Assembly (NCBI RefSeq): GCF_003330845.1
Contig: NZ_CP026121.1
Location: 5,437,501-5,501,500 of the forward strand
Length of the DNA stretch: 64,000 nt
From: Streptomyces sp. Go-475
GTDB lineage: Bacteria; Actinomycetota; Actinomycetes; Streptomycetales; Streptomycetaceae
Direction: 5' to 3'
Part shown: piece after piece, positions 28,324 to 38,086 of the stretch
Numbering within the stretch: position 1 is the first letter of the stretch
Layout of the letters: every line of letters begins with the position of its first letter
The notes under the pieces: model-generated
The model's input: only the letters and a program-made list of their open reading frames with translations
Told to the model about the DNA's origin: nothing
Database searches by the model: none
Program-made: the position numbers and the translations under genes

Positions 28324-28432
28324 CTTCATTGCGCATGTCGCTGAACGCTGTCTAACATCTCGGCCACCGCCGGTCAATGAACCGTTCAAGGGAACTGCCA
28401 CCCACCGAAGCCACCGAGGAGCTACGAGCATC

Positions 28433-29467
28433 GTGACCCCCACCGGACCCCGCAACGCCCCCGGCGTCGTCGACGTCGTCGCGCTCGGCGAGTCCATGGT
28501 CACCTTCCGGCCCTCCCGGCCGGGCCGGCTCGCCGACGTCCCCTCCTTCGAGCGGGGCATCGGCGGGGCGGAGTCCAACGTGGCGTGCGTGCTGGCGGCG
28601 GCGGGGCACTCCGCGCGGTGGGTCAGCAGGGTCGGGGACGACCCCTTCGGCGACCATCTGGTGGAGGCGATCGGCGGGTACGGCGTCGACGTGGCACACG
28701 TGCGCCGCGACCCCGACCGCCCGACGGGCATCTATTTCCGCACCGCCGGGGACCGGGCCGGCGAGGCGCACGAGGTGGCGTACTACCGGGCCGGCTCCGC
28801 GGCGTCCGCGATGAGCGTGACGGACCCCGACCCGGCGGCTCTGCACGCCGGACGCGTCCTGCACCTGTCCGGGATCACGGCCGCGCTGTCCGGCAGCTGC
28901 CTGGACCTGATGCGCGAGCTGACCGCACGCCGCCCCGGCCGGCCCCTGGTCTCCTTCGACGTCAACCACCGACCGGGCCTGTGGCGTGACCAGGACGCAC
29001 CCCAGGTGCTGCGCGACCTCGCCCGGGGCGCGGACCTCGTGTTCGTCGGCCAGGACGAGGCCTGGGGGCTGCGCAGCGCCGAAGCCGTCCGCGCCGCCCT
29101 TCCCGAACCCGAGGTGCTCGTCGTCAAGCAGGGCGCCGCCGGAGCCACCGTCTTCGAGGAGCGGGAGGTCACCTTCGTACCGGCACCGCAGGTCGAGGTC
29201 GTCGCCGCCGTCGGCGCCGGAGACGCCTTCGCCGCCGGGTTCCTCTCCGCCACCCTGCGCGGACTGCCCGTCCGGGACCGGCTGCGGCACGGGCACCTCA
29301 TGGCCGCCGCCGCCCTCACCGTCCCCGGCGACCTCGCCACCCCGCCCGCCCGCGAGCACGCCGACCGGCTCGCCGCCCTGGACGACACGGCATGGGGGAG
29401 ACTGCGACTCGGCCCCGGCTGGACCGATGACCCCCAGCGGGCCGTCGAGGAGGTACGTACGCCATGA
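28433..29467 (+). CDS. PfkB-family sugar kinase, 2-keto-3-deoxygluconate kinase-like
   Basis: The 344-residue ribokinase-fold protein has the N-terminal VVALGESMVTFRP and GGAESNVACVLAAAG signature, SRVGDDPFGDHLVEAI, and the C-terminal PfkB motif AAVGAGDAFAAGFLSA with the catalytic Asp of GAGD. The GESM...FRP start and overall layout match KDG kinases (KdgK), which phosphorylate 2-keto-3-deoxygluconate to KDPG. GTG 28433 follows GAGGAG by 11 nt. It overlaps the IclR gene by four bases (ATGA) and leads the rightward operon kinase-IclR-RidA-GntP. Exact substrate is inferred. Confidence 0.84.
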   Translation: MTPTGPRNAPGVVDVVALGESMVTFRPSRPGRLADVPSFERGIGGAESNVACVLAAAGHSARWVSRVGDDPFGDHLVEAIGGYGVDVAHVRRDPDRPTGIYFRTAGDRAGEAHEVAYYRAGSAASAMSVTDPDPAALHAGRVLHLSGITAALSGSCLDLMRELTARRPGRPLVSFDVNHRPGLWRDQDAPQVLRDLARGADLVFVGQDEAWGLRSAEAVRAALPEPEVLVVKQGAAGATVFEEREVTFVPAPQVEVVAAVGAGDAFAAGFLSATLRGLPVRDRLRHGHLMAAAALTVPGDLATPPAREHADRLAALDDTAWGRLRLGPGWTDDPQRAVEEVRTP

Positions 29468-30225
29468 GCCAGACCGTCGACCGCGCGCTCAGCATCCTGC
29501 CGCTGCTCGCCGAGGGCCCCGCCGACCTGGGGCAGGTCGCCGACCGCCTCGGCGTCCACAAGTCCACGGCCCTGCGCCTGCTGCGCACCCTCCACGAGCA
29601 CGGCCTCGTCTACCGCCAGTCCGACCAGCGCTACCGCCTCGGCGCCCGGCTCTTCGCGCTCGCCCAGGAGGCGATGGAGAACCTCGACGTGCGCGAGATC
29701 GCCCATCCCCACCTGGTCCGCCTCAACGAGAGCTGCGGGCACACCGTGCACCTGGCCGTGTACGAGGAGAACGAGGTCCTCTACATCGACAAGGTCGACA
29801 GCCGCTACCCGGTGCGGATGTACTCCCGCATCGGCAAGCCCGTCGCCATCACCGTCGCCGCGGTCGCGAAGCTGCTCCTCGCCGACCTGCCCGAGCACGA
29901 GCGGCGGGCGGTGGCGGAGAAGCTCGACTACCCCCTGTACACGGCCCGTTCGACCCCCAACGCGAGCGCGTTCCTGCGCGAGCTGGAGAAGGTGCGCGAA
30001 CAGGGCTGGGCCACCGACCTCGGCGGCCACGAGGAGTCCATCAACTGCGTCGCGGCGCCCATCCGCGGCGCCGACGGCCGGGTCGTGGCCGCGATGTCGG
30101 TCTCCGCGCCGAACGTCGTCGTCACCGCCGACGAACTCCTCACCCTCCTGCCGCTGGTGCGCCGCACGGCGGACGCCATCAGCGGGGAGTACTCCGGCAG
30201 GACACCAGTGAAAGGCACCGAATGA
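29464..30225 (+). CDS. IclR family transcriptional regulator
   Basis: The 253-residue protein has an N-terminal winged helix (residues ~1-65, with ADRLGVHKSTALRLLRTLHEHGLV and YRLG) and a C-terminal IclR effector domain with CGHTVHLAVYEENEVLYIDKVDS and the IRGADGRVVAAMSVSAP signature. ATG 29464 and its stop overlap both neighbours (ATGA at each end). It most likely controls this island through the palindrome at 28307-28323 in response to a sugar-acid or keto-acid intermediate. Confidence 0.92.
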   Translation: MSQTVDRALSILPLLAEGPADLGQVADRLGVHKSTALRLLRTLHEHGLVYRQSDQRYRLGARLFALAQEAMENLDVREIAHPHLVRLNESCGHTVHLAVYEENEVLYIDKVDSRYPVRMYSRIGKPVAITVAAVAKLLLADLPEHERRAVAEKLDYPLYTARSTPNASAFLRELEKVREQGWATDLGGHEESINCVAAPIRGADGRVVAAMSVSAPNVVVTADELLTLLPLVRRTADAISGEYSGRTPVKGTE

Positions 30226-30632
30226 CGGACAAGACCGCACTCACCCCGAAGACCCACACCACCCCGCCGGCCAAGTTCTCGCACGGCGTGAAGAAGGGCA
30301 ACATCCTCCAGGTCGCCGGCCAGGTCGGCTTCCTGCCCGCCGAGGAGGGCAAGCCGCCCACGCCCGCCGGGCCGACCCTGCGCGAGCAGACCCTCCAGAC
30401 CCTGGCCAACGTCAAGGCCGTCCTCCAGGAGGGCGGCGCCTCCTGGGACGACGTGATGATGATCCGCGTCTACCTCACGGACGTGGCCCACTTCGCCGAG
30501 TTCAACGAGATCTACGACGCGTACTTCGAGGAGCAGGGCCTGACCCAGCCGCCCGCCGCGCGCACGACCGTCTACGTCGGTCTCCCCGCGGGCCTCCTCG
30601 TCGAGATCGACGCGCTGGCCGTCCTCGGCTGA
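30222..30632 (+). CDS. RidA (YjgF/YER057c/UK114) family protein
   Basis: The 136-residue protein has the RidA core: KGNILQVAGQVGF, ANVKAVLQEGGASWDDVMMIRVYLTD and PPAARTTVYVGLPAGLLVEIDALAVL. Arg114 and Glu128 occupy the positions that bind and activate imine substrates in hydrolytic RidA proteins. It hydrolyses enamine/imine intermediates released by PLP-dependent dehydratases. That fits the PLP enzyme of the divergent operon. The start overlaps the IclR stop (ATGA). Confidence 0.92.
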   Translation: MTDKTALTPKTHTTPPAKFSHGVKKGNILQVAGQVGFLPAEEGKPPTPAGPTLREQTLQTLANVKAVLQEGGASWDDVMMIRVYLTDVAHFAEFNEIYDAYFEEQGLTQPPAARTTVYVGLPAGLLVEIDALAVLG

Positions 30633-30730
30633 CCCGCTCCCACCCCGCCTTCTGCGCGGCGCCGCTCCATGCGCCGCGCCGCGCTTCCCCCTACCCAGAA
30701 GCTGTATGCCCTTACGCAGAGGACCCCCGA

Positions 30731-32209
30731 ATGTCCCATCCGCTCGCCGCGTCCGCCCCTGCCGGGACACCGCCCCACACGGGAGGCCTGCTCCTCCTCG
30801 TCGACGGCACCGCCGGACTCCTGCTCACCGCCGCGCTCGGCATCGCCCTGCTGCTCTTCCTCATCATCAAGGTGCGGCTCCAGCCGTTCGTCGCGCTGCT
30901 CGCGGTCTCCATAGCCGTCGGCCTCGCCGCCGGGCTGTCGGTCACCGAACTCTTCGGCACGGTCCAGAAGTCGGACGCCGTCTCCACCATCGAGTCCGGC
31001 ATGGGCGGCATCCTCGGCCATGTCGCGATCATCATCGGCCTGGGCACCATGCTCGGCGCGATCCTCGAAGTCAGCGGCGGCGCTGAGGTACTGGCCGGTC
31101 GCCTGCTCGGCCTGTTCGGCGAGCAGCGCGCCCCGCTCGCCATGGGCCTCACGGGTCTGATCTTCGGCATCCCGGTCTTCTTCGACGTCGGCATCTTCGT
31201 CCTGGCGCCGATCGTCTACGCCGCCGCCAAGCGCTCCGGCAAGTCGATCCTGCTCTACTGCCTGCCCCTGCTCGCGGGCCTGTCGGTCACCCACGCGTTC
31301 CTGCCGCCGCACCCCGGCCCGGTGGCCGCCGCCGGGCTCCTCCACGTCGACCTCGGGTGGGTCATCCTCATGGGCGTCGTCTGCGGTCTGCCGGCCGTGG
31401 TGGCCGCGTGGGCGTACTCGGCGTGGATCGGCCGCCGCGTCTTCGTCGCCGTGCCGCAGGACATGGTCGAGGCGGCCGAGGAGGCCAAGCAGGCGGTCGT
31501 CGACGAGCAGCGGGCCGCCGGAGTGGCGCCCAGCGAGCAGCCGGTGTCCCTCGGCACGGTCCTCGGCATCATCGGCACGCCCCTGGTCCTCATCCTCGCC
31601 GCGACCTTCTCCTCGATCGCCCTGGACCCCTCCACCCTCCGCTCGGTGATCGAGTTCTTCGGCAACCCGTTCGTGGCGCTCACGATCGCGCTGTTCCTCG
31701 CGTACTACCTGCTGGGCATCCGCCGCGGCTGGTCCCGCAAGTCCCTGGAGACGGTGTCCACCGCGTCCCTCAAGCCGGTCGGCAACATCCTGCTGGTGGT
31801 CGGCGCGGGCGGCGTCTTCGGCGCCGTCCTCAAGGCCAGCGGCGTCGCCCAGGCCCTCTCGGACACGTTCAACGACGTCGGCCTGCCGGTGATCGTGCTC
31901 TCCTACCTGATCTCGGTGGTCCTGCGGGTCGCCCAGGGCTCGGCGACGGTGGCGATCGTGACGACGGCCGGCATAGTCGCGCCCCTGCTCTCCGAGGGCG
32001 ACCACTCCCAGGCCTTCGTCGCCCTGGTCATCATGGCCATCTCCGCGGGCTCCATCTTCGCCTCGCACGTCAACGACGGCGGCTTCTGGATGGTCGCGAA
32101 GTACTTCGGCATCAGCGAACGGGACACCCTCAAGACGTGGACGGTGCTGGAGAGCGTCCTGTCGGTGGCGGGGTTCGCCGTGGCCGCGGTGCTCAGCCTG
32201 TTCCTGTAG
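30731..32209 (+). CDS. GntP-family gluconate:H+ symporter
   Basis: The 492-residue integral membrane protein has about 12-13 helices. GntP markers include the repeated small-residue helices, GLTGLIFGIPVFFDVGIF, AGLSVTHAFLPPHPGPVAAA and the late AQGSATVAIVTTAGIVAP. GntP carriers import gluconate and related aldonic or keto-deoxy acids. As last gene of the kinase-IclR-RidA unit it should import the island's substrate. The start codon used is ATG 30731; the 98-nt gap from RidA holds no clear promoter. Confidence 0.9.
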   Translation: MSHPLAASAPAGTPPHTGGLLLLVDGTAGLLLTAALGIALLLFLIIKVRLQPFVALLAVSIAVGLAAGLSVTELFGTVQKSDAVSTIESGMGGILGHVAIIIGLGTMLGAILEVSGGAEVLAGRLLGLFGEQRAPLAMGLTGLIFGIPVFFDVGIFVLAPIVYAAAKRSGKSILLYCLPLLAGLSVTHAFLPPHPGPVAAAGLLHVDLGWVILMGVVCGLPAVVAAWAYSAWIGRRVFVAVPQDMVEAAEEAKQAVVDEQRAAGVAPSEQPVSLGTVLGIIGTPLVLILAATFSSIALDPSTLRSVIEFFGNPFVALTIALFLAYYLLGIRRGWSRKSLETVSTASLKPVGNILLVVGAGGVFGAVLKASGVAQALSDTFNDVGLPVIVLSYLISVVLRVAQGSATVAIVTTAGIVAPLLSEGDHSQAFVALVIMAISAGSIFASHVNDGGFWMVAKYFGISERDTLKTWTVLESVLSVAGFAVAAVLSLFL

Positions 32210-32292
32210 GGCGGCCGGTTCTTGTAGGCGTCTGATAACGAAGTCGGGGCCGACTGTGTGCGGCACAGGTTTGTCGACCATACTGCTCCGCT

Positions 32293-32799
32293 GTGGAGCA
32301 GCGCATAGGTTCGAGCAGCCAGCCCCTGGAGGGCGCCGGATTCGACCCGGCCTTCATCCCCGGGCTCACGTCACCCGCGTCCGGCCGGACGGAGGAGGAC
32401 GGGCCGGAGAAGGAGCCTGAGGTCGCCGAGGCCGAGGAGGCCGCACCCGAGGCGGAGGCGGAGGAGAACGACACGGCGTCCTCCCCCGAGCCGGAGGAGG
32501 ACGCCGCGGTCGACGGTCCCGTCTTCGAGGCGTCCGACCGCCGCGCGCGGATCGTCGCCGACCACAGAGGCGTACGGCTCTGCCTGGACGACCAGGAGTG
32601 CGAGTTCCGCTGGGACGAGATCGGCGCGGTGGAGACGGCGACGGCCCGCTTCGGCAAGCGCTACACCGTCACCGTCCACACCCCTGACCGGCGCTGGTAC
32701 CCGATCGAGATCGAGGCGCCGGCCAGGAGCCACTTCAAGGAGTGGGACGAGCAGTTGGACGCGGTGCTGGACGCCTACTTCGACGAGAACGCCGAGTAG
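32293..32799 (+). CDS. Hypothetical acidic protein with C-terminal PH-like domain
   Basis: The 168-residue protein starts with GTG 32293. Residues ~25-75 are a highly acidic Glu/Ala-rich disordered stretch. The C-terminal ~95 residues form a compact domain (RRARIVADHRGVRLCLDD, CEFRWDEIGAVETATARFG, TVTVHTPDRRWYPIEIEA) whose strand pattern resembles bacterial PH-like domains. No signal peptide. Function unknown. The stop lies immediately before a 19-nt Streptomyces-type repeat. Confidence 0.6.
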   Translation: MEQRIGSSSQPLEGAGFDPAFIPGLTSPASGRTEEDGPEKEPEVAEAEEAAPEAEAEENDTASSPEPEEDAAVDGPVFEASDRRARIVADHRGVRLCLDDQECEFRWDEIGAVETATARFGKRYTVTVHTPDRRWYPIEIEAPARSHFKEWDEQLDAVLDAYFDENAE

Positions 32800-32818
32800 G
32801 GGGCGCGGGGAACCGCGC
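32800..32818 (+). repeat. 19-nt Streptomyces-type intergenic repeat, copy 1
   Basis: GGGGCGCGGGGAACCGCGC begins directly after a stop codon, between two convergent genes. The reverse complement recurs at 38648-38666 with one mismatch. Similar GC-rich strings occur near many Streptomyces gene ends and may help form mRNA 3' structures. Confidence 0.6.
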
Positions 32819-32821
32819 ACC

Positions 32822-34174
32822 TCAGCTGCAGTACTGGGTCTCCTTTCCGATGGACCGGTACATGCAGTCCGCGTTCTCCAGCAGTTGCAGCACCGCGTCC
32901 CGGTTGCGGGAGGTCTCCCGCTCGATCACCTCGTCGGGCGGGTAGAACCCACCCCCGCCGGACCTCGGATACATCTCGAACGTGTAGCCGAAGATCTTGT
33001 GCACGCCCCAGAGGTAGTCGTCGATCGACCCGTCCGTGATGTACAGGTCACTGGACTGCTCCGCCGTGTACCCGTTGCTCGCGGCCATCTTCTGCCCGAC
33101 CGCCTTGAACGCCGCGTTGTCGTCGGCCGTCATCCCGGTCGTGGTGTCGGAGTACGTGTAGCCGAACGGCCACAGCACCAGCTCGCTGTAGGTGTGGAAG
33201 TCGACCCCGGCCTTGATCTGCTGCTTGCCGCCGACGACCCGGCTGCGCACGAAGTCGGCGACGACCTTCACCTCCGGCGCCGACTCCGCCGACGGCCCCC
33301 GGTAGGTGTCGGAGGACGTCGACCCCGAGGAGCCGCCGCAGCAGCCCCAGCGGTAGTTCCAGTTGCGGTTCAGGTCCGTGCCGACGTACGACGAACCGGA
33401 GTTGGGCTGCCGGTTCTTGCGCCAGGAGCGGTAGGAGCCGGTGGCGATGTCGTACTCGCCGCCGTCCGGGTTGATGTCCGGCACGATCCAGATCTCGCGG
33501 TTGTTCACCATGCTGGTGACGCGCGAGTCGGAGCCGTAGTCGGAGGTCAGCTCGCGCAGCAGGTAGAGCGCCATCTCGACGGTGAGGTGCTCGCGGGCGT
33601 GCTGGTGGTGCGTGAACAGCACCTCCGGCTCGGACTCGTCGCTGCCGACGTTGTCGCTGATCTTGATGGCGACGATGTTCCGGCCCTGGTACGACTTGCC
33701 GATCACGCGCTGGCTCGCGATCGACGGGTTGGCCGCGACGACCGAGTTGATCTCGCTCGTCATCTCCGCGTAGTTGTGGTACTTCGAGTCGGCCGACGGG
33801 AAGTCGAAGAGCCGGACGTCGTCCTCGCCGGCGGACCGGTCGGGCACCGCGCCGAGCGGGGTGACCTCGTAGCCCTGTGCGCGCAGCTTCCTGATCTGGT
33901 CCGCGCGGCCGGAGACGACGACCCCGTGGCCGTGTGCCTCGTCGACGGTCACGCCCGCGCGCTGCAGTGCCGTGCGGTCCTTGGCCGTCGAGTGCAGGTG
34001 GATCTCGTACTGCCGGATGTCGTCCGCCGCCGGGGCGGCCTTGGGCGCGCTGTCGGCGGTGGCGTCCGGTGCCGTCGCGGACAGGGGCGCCGCGAGGGCG
34101 AGGGCGAGCAGGGCGGCGAGGGCGGCGGTGCGTCTGCCGGTGCGGACACCGGAGCCTCGTATGCGAAGTCGCAT
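32822..34174 (-). CDS. Secreted M14 family zinc carboxypeptidase
   Basis: The 450-residue protein has a signal peptide ([14 protein letters not shown], then hydrophobic residues ending near PLSATA). A pro-domain of ~95 residues contains [19 protein letters not shown]. The catalytic domain carries the zinc motif HAREH (His192, Glu195), [51 protein letters not shown] (third ligand His) and a C-terminal TFEMYP with the catalytic Glu. These are metallocarboxypeptidase T/A features. ATG 34174 is preceded by AAGGAGA at 4 nt. It probably trims C-terminal residues of extracellular peptides. Confidence 0.92.
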   Translation of the reverse strand: MRLRIRGSGVRTGRRTAALAALLALALAAPLSATAPDATADSAPKAAPAADDIRQYEIHLHSTAKDRTALQRAGVTVDEAHGHGVVVSGRADQIRKLRAQGYEVTPLGAVPDRSAGEDDVRLFDFPSADSKYHNYAEMTSEINSVVAANPSIASQRVIGKSYQGRNIVAIKISDNVGSDESEPEVLFTHHQHAREHLTVEMALYLLRELTSDYGSDSRVTSMVNNREIWIVPDINPDGGEYDIATGSYRSWRKNRQPNSGSSYVGTDLNRNWNYRWGCCGGSSGSTSSDTYRGPSAESAPEVKVVADFVRSRVVGGKQQIKAGVDFHTYSELVLWPFGYTYSDTTTGMTADDNAAFKAVGQKMAASNGYTAEQSSDLYITDGSIDDYLWGVHKIFGYTFEMYPRSGGGGFYPPDEVIERETSRNRDAVLQLLENADCMYRSIGKETQYCS

Positions 34175-34447
34175 GAAATCTCCTTGTGGGAGGTGGGGTT
34201 GTTCCGTGCGACGTACGTGGTGCGGGTGGCGCACATCGTTCTGCCAATGGCATGAGCAGGTCAAGACCGAAAGCGGCCGTGCAGTGTACGCGTAGGGCGC
34301 GGCGGTCGGGAGGGAGCGGCCGAAGTACACCCACGGGTGTGAGCCGAGCGTGCATATATGTACGCAACCGGGAGAGAGTGTGGGTCCGCGCAAGGGGAGC
34401 CGGAGTGTCCGGATCCTCGGACCACACCCCCAGAGGACTGGCTGATC

Positions 34448-37081
34448 ATGGGCGGATCAGCGCCACGACGGGACCACCACCTACCGGCCGAGACGACGAG
34501 CTTCGTCGACCGGCGTGGCGAACTGACCGAGGGCCGCGAACTGCTGGCCCGGGCACGACTGGTGACGCTGACCGGGCCGGGCGGCGTCGGCAAGACCCGG
34601 CTCGCCGCGCGCATCGCGGCCCGGGTGCAGCGGGCCTTCCCGGACGGTGTGCGCTTCGTGCACCTCTCCGGACTCCACGACCCGGCCCTCGTCCCGCTCG
34701 CCGCCGCCGACGCGCTGGGGCTGCACGACCACTCGCCCCAGCCGCCGCTGGCCGCCCTCGTCGAACAGGTACGGGAGCGGCGGCTGCTCCTCGTCGTCGA
34801 CAACTGCGAGCACCTCGCGGGCGCGTGCGCCCAGCTCGCAGCGGCGCTGCTGCGCGGCACCGAGGGGGTCCGGATCCTCGCCACCAGCCGGCACCGGCTC
34901 GGCCTCACCGAGGAACACCTGCTGGAGGTACGGCCCCTGCCGGTGCCCGACCCGGACGGCGACCTCTCCGCCGCCGAGGGCTACCCGGCCCTCACGCTCT
35001 TCGCCGACCGGGCCGCCGCCGTCGTCCCCGGCTTCCGCCTCACCCCCGCCAACCGGGCCTCCGTGGCCCGCCTCTGCCACCGCCTGGACGGCCTGCCCCT
35101 CGCCATCGAACTCGCCGCCGTGCGCATGCGCGTCCTCGACGTCGACCAGCTCCTGGACCGCCTCGACGACCGCTACCGCTTCCTCACCACCGGCAGCCCC
35201 GCGGCCCTGCCCCGCCACCAGACCCTGCGCGCCGCGGTCGCCTGGAGCCACGACCTGTGCACCGGCCCCGAGCAACTGGTGTGGGCCCGCCTGTCGGTCC
35301 TGGCCGGCGGCTTCGACCTGGAAACGGCGGAGGCGGTGTGCGCGGACGACAGCCCGGAGGGGGCCGCCGGGTACGCGCAGAGCCAGAGCCCGTTCACCGA
35401 CCGCACGTTCCCGCCCGGGCAGGCGTTCACGGGGGCCCTCGGCGAAGAGGCCGGTTTCGCGTCCCCGTGCACGGCCGGCTCTGTTCAAGGGGCGGCCCGG
35501 CACGCGCAGGCGCTCCCGGCCCTCCCCGGGCCAGGGGCCGGGCCAGGACCCGGGCAGGTGGTTCCGGCCGGTTCCGCGGTCCCGGCCGCCCGGCACGCGC
35601 AGGCGCCCCCGGGGACCGTGACCCTGCCCCTCCCCGCCGGCGCGGGCCCGGCCCTGCGTGCCGACGACGTCCTGGAAGCCCTCGCCGGACTCGTGGACAA
35701 GTCCGTGCTCTGCCGGGAGCCGGGCCCCGGCGGCGCGCGGTACCGGCTGCTCGACACCCTGCGGCAGTACGGGCTGGAGCAGTTGCGGCGGACGCCCGGG
35801 GAGGAGGGCGCCGCCCGGCGACGGCAGCGGGACTGGATGCTGCGGCGGGCCGAGGACTGCGAACGCGGCTGGTTCGGGCCCGGGCAGCCGGAGGCCGTCG
35901 CCCGGCTGCGCGCCGACCGGGACAATCTGCGCGCCGCCCTCGACTTCAGCCTCTCCACCCCCGGCGAGGCACGCGCCGGGCTGCGCCTCGCCGGCGCCCT
36001 CTGGTTCTACTGGCACGCCTGCGGCGCCCCCCGCGAGGGCCTCTACTGGCTCGACCGGGCCCTGGCCGCGGGCCCGGAACCGACCCGGGAACGGGCCCGC
36101 GGCCTGTGGGTCGCCGGGCTGCTCGCCGCCGCCACCCAGGACTTCCCCCGGGGCCGCCGCCACGCCGCGGACGCCCTCGCCCTCGCCCGCGCCCTGGGCG
36201 ACCCCGCCGAAGCCGCCCACGCCGAGTACGTCATCGGCGTCATCCGGCTGTTCGGCGACGACCTGCCCGGCGCGCTGCGGCACTTCGAGGCCACCGTCGC
36301 CCGCGGCCCCGTGCCCGGCCAGCACCTGAGCCTCGTCGGCCTCGACCAGGTCGAACTCGCCTGCGCGCTGGGCTACCTGGGCGAGGCCGACCGGGCCGTC
36401 GAGGTCTGCGAACGGGCCCTCAGGCTGTGCGAGCGGCACGGCGAGCAGTGGGTGCGGTCGTACGTGCTGCGCATGCTCGCCCTCGCGCACAGCGTGCGCC
36501 GCGACTGGCCCCGCGCCGAACGGCACGCCCGCGAGGCCCTGCGCCTGAAACTCGCCGTCCACGACGTCATCGGCATGGCCCTCACCCTCGACCTGCTCGC
36601 GTCGATCGCGGCCGAACGCGGCGCCCACGAGCACGCGGCCGTGCTGCTCGGCGGCGCCGACCGCGTCTGGGCCGACATCGACACCGGCCGCTGGGGCGCG
36701 CACACCCTCAACTCCGCCCGCCGCGACAGCGAGGAGAAGACCTGCCGGGCCCTGGGCCGCGAGACGTTCGAACGGGCCCACCGGCGCGGCGGCGGGCTCG
36801 GGCTCGCCGAACTCGTCGCCCACGCGCTCCGGGAACCGGCCCGCCCGCACCCCGGCGAGCCCACCGCCGACCGCCCGCCGCACGCGAGCACCGCGGTCCG
36901 CCTGACCCGCCGCGAGACGGAGGTCGCCCAGCTCGTCGCCGAAGGGCTCGCCAACCAGCAGATCGCGGACCGCCTGGTGATCGCCCGCCGCACCGCCGAA
37001 GGCCATGTGGAACGCATCCTCAGCAAGCTCGGCTTCAGCAACCGCAGCCAGATCGCCGCCTGGGTGACGGCCCAGCGCTGA
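34448..37081 (+). CDS. NB-ARC/ATPase LuxR-family transcriptional regulator
   Basis: The 877-residue protein has four parts: an AAA/NB-ARC nucleotide-binding domain with Walker A GPGGVGKT (Lys49) and [10 protein letters not shown] as Walker B, a winged region with [10 protein letters not shown], a TPR-like helical repeat section (~480-800) and a C-terminal LuxR helix-turn-helix ([20 protein letters not shown], then [20 protein letters not shown]). A low-complexity Pro/Gly/Ala insertion (~300-400) separates the winged region from the rest. ATG 34448 starts close to the conserved FVDRRGEL; an earlier ATG (34358) would add 30 atypical residues. It likely regulates the two genes behind it. Confidence 0.85.
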   Translation: MGGSAPRRDHHLPAETTSFVDRRGELTEGRELLARARLVTLTGPGGVGKTRLAARIAARVQRAFPDGVRFVHLSGLHDPALVPLAAADALGLHDHSPQPPLAALVEQVRERRLLLVVDNCEHLAGACAQLAAALLRGTEGVRILATSRHRLGLTEEHLLEVRPLPVPDPDGDLSAAEGYPALTLFADRAAAVVPGFRLTPANRASVARLCHRLDGLPLAIELAAVRMRVLDVDQLLDRLDDRYRFLTTGSPAALPRHQTLRAAVAWSHDLCTGPEQLVWARLSVLAGGFDLETAEAVCADDSPEGAAGYAQSQSPFTDRTFPPGQAFTGALGEEAGFASPCTAGSVQGAARHAQALPALPGPGAGPGPGQVVPAGSAVPAARHAQAPPGTVTLPLPAGAGPALRADDVLEALAGLVDKSVLCREPGPGGARYRLLDTLRQYGLEQLRRTPGEEGAARRRQRDWMLRRAEDCERGWFGPGQPEAVARLRADRDNLRAALDFSLSTPGEARAGLRLAGALWFYWHACGAPREGLYWLDRALAAGPEPTRERARGLWVAGLLAAATQDFPRGRRHAADALALARALGDPAEAAHAEYVIGVIRLFGDDLPGALRHFEATVARGPVPGQHLSLVGLDQVELACALGYLGEADRAVEVCERALRLCERHGEQWVRSYVLRMLALAHSVRRDWPRAERHAREALRLKLAVHDVIGMALTLDLLASIAAERGAHEHAAVLLGGADRVWADIDTGRWGAHTLNSARRDSEEKTCRALGRETFERAHRRGGGLGLAELVAHALREPARPHPGEPTADRPPHASTAVRLTRRETEVAQLVAEGLANQQIADRLVIARRTAEGHVERILSKLGFSNRSQIAAWVTAQR

Positions 37082-37115
37082 CCCGCCCCCACCCACACCC
37101 ACCCGAGGGGATCAC

Positions 37116-38006
37116 GTGACCATCCGACAACCCACCGCCTTCGACCACCGCATGGCCGTCTTCGGCAGCGACGACGGCTTCCTCGCCGCCGCCCTGCCCT
37201 TCCTCGCCGAGGGCCTCGCCGCCCCCGGCGAACCACCGCCCGTGGCCATCGCCGACCCCCGCAACCTGGACCTCCTGCGCGACGCCCTCGGCGCCGACGC
37301 CAAGGACGTCACCTGCGTCCCGCACACCGACTGGTACACCGGCTCCGCCGCCAACGCCGTCGCCCAGGCCGCCTCCTACCTCACCGCGCACGCCGGACCC
37401 GGCGGCCGGATCCACCTCCTCATGGAGCCCGACTGGAGCGGCCGGGCCGGCCGCTCGGCCCGCGAGACCACCGAGTGGATCCGCTACGAGGCCCTCGCCA
37501 ACCTCCTCTTCGCCCCCATGGCCACGACCGCCCTGTGCGCCTACGACACCCGCACCGCCGGGCCCGCCGTCGTCGCCGCGGCCCGCCGCACCCACCCCGA
37601 CACGGACGTGTACGAGGACCCGGTGCGGCTCACGGCCGAACTCGACGCCGTACCGCTGCCGCTGCCCCCCGCCGCCGCGCGGCCCATGGCGGAGCCGCAC
37701 GCCGCCGCCGTACAGGTCTGGGCACAGGCGCGGGGGCTGCCCGCCGCCGACGCCGAGCTGTTCGCCACGGCCGTGGTGCAGACGGCGGCGGCCCTGGCCC
37801 CGCTCGACGGCTCCGCCCTGCTGTGGGGCGAGGCGCCCGCCTGCGTCTGCGAACTGCGCTCGGCCCGCCGCCTCGACGACCCCCTCGCCGGCTTCGTCCC
37901 GCCTCCCGGCGACAGCGCCGGGCTCTGGTACGCGCGTCAGGTCTGCGCGTACGTGGACGTCCGCGACGACACGGCGGGCGCCACCGTCCGCCTCCAGTAC
38001 GCATAG
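37116..38006 (+). CDS. MEDS-domain protein (DcmR-like sensory domain)
   Basis: The 296-residue protein has an N-terminal MEDS/DcmR-like domain: HRMAVFGSDDGFLAAALPFLAEGLAAPGE resembles the start of these ATPase-related sensor domains, and IHLLMEPDWSGR and EWIRYEALANLLFAPMATTALCAYD are also typical. The C-terminal ~100 residues (AVQVWAQARGLPAADAELFA and following) look like a degenerate histidine-kinase-type region. This combination is found in Streptomyces proteins paired with anti-sigma-type ATP-binding proteins. GTG 37116 has GAGGGG in front. It follows the LuxR gene by 34 nt. Confidence 0.75.
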   Translation: MTIRQPTAFDHRMAVFGSDDGFLAAALPFLAEGLAAPGEPPPVAIADPRNLDLLRDALGADAKDVTCVPHTDWYTGSAANAVAQAASYLTAHAGPGGRIHLLMEPDWSGRAGRSARETTEWIRYEALANLLFAPMATTALCAYDTRTAGPAVVAAARRTHPDTDVYEDPVRLTAELDAVPLPLPPAAARPMAEPHAAAVQVWAQARGLPAADAELFATAVVQTAAALAPLDGSALLWGEAPACVCELRSARRLDDPLAGFVPPPGDSAGLWYARQVCAYVDVRDDTAGATVRLQYA

Positions 38007-38007
38007 G

Positions 38008-38033
38008 CCCCTACCTGCACAAGCAGGTAGGGG
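38008..38033 (+). other. Perfect hairpin between MEDS and HATPase genes
   Basis: The 11-nt arms CCCCTACCTGC and GCAGGTAGGGG are exact complements around ACAA. It starts one base after the upstream stop and lies 53 nt before the next start codon. No T-run follows, so it may be an operator, an mRNA-processing or differential-expression element, or a weak terminator. Confidence 0.6.
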
Positions 38034-38086
38034 ATCGGGTAGTCCTCCCCCTGCGCCGGACCGCCCCCCGGGACCACCCTGGACCC

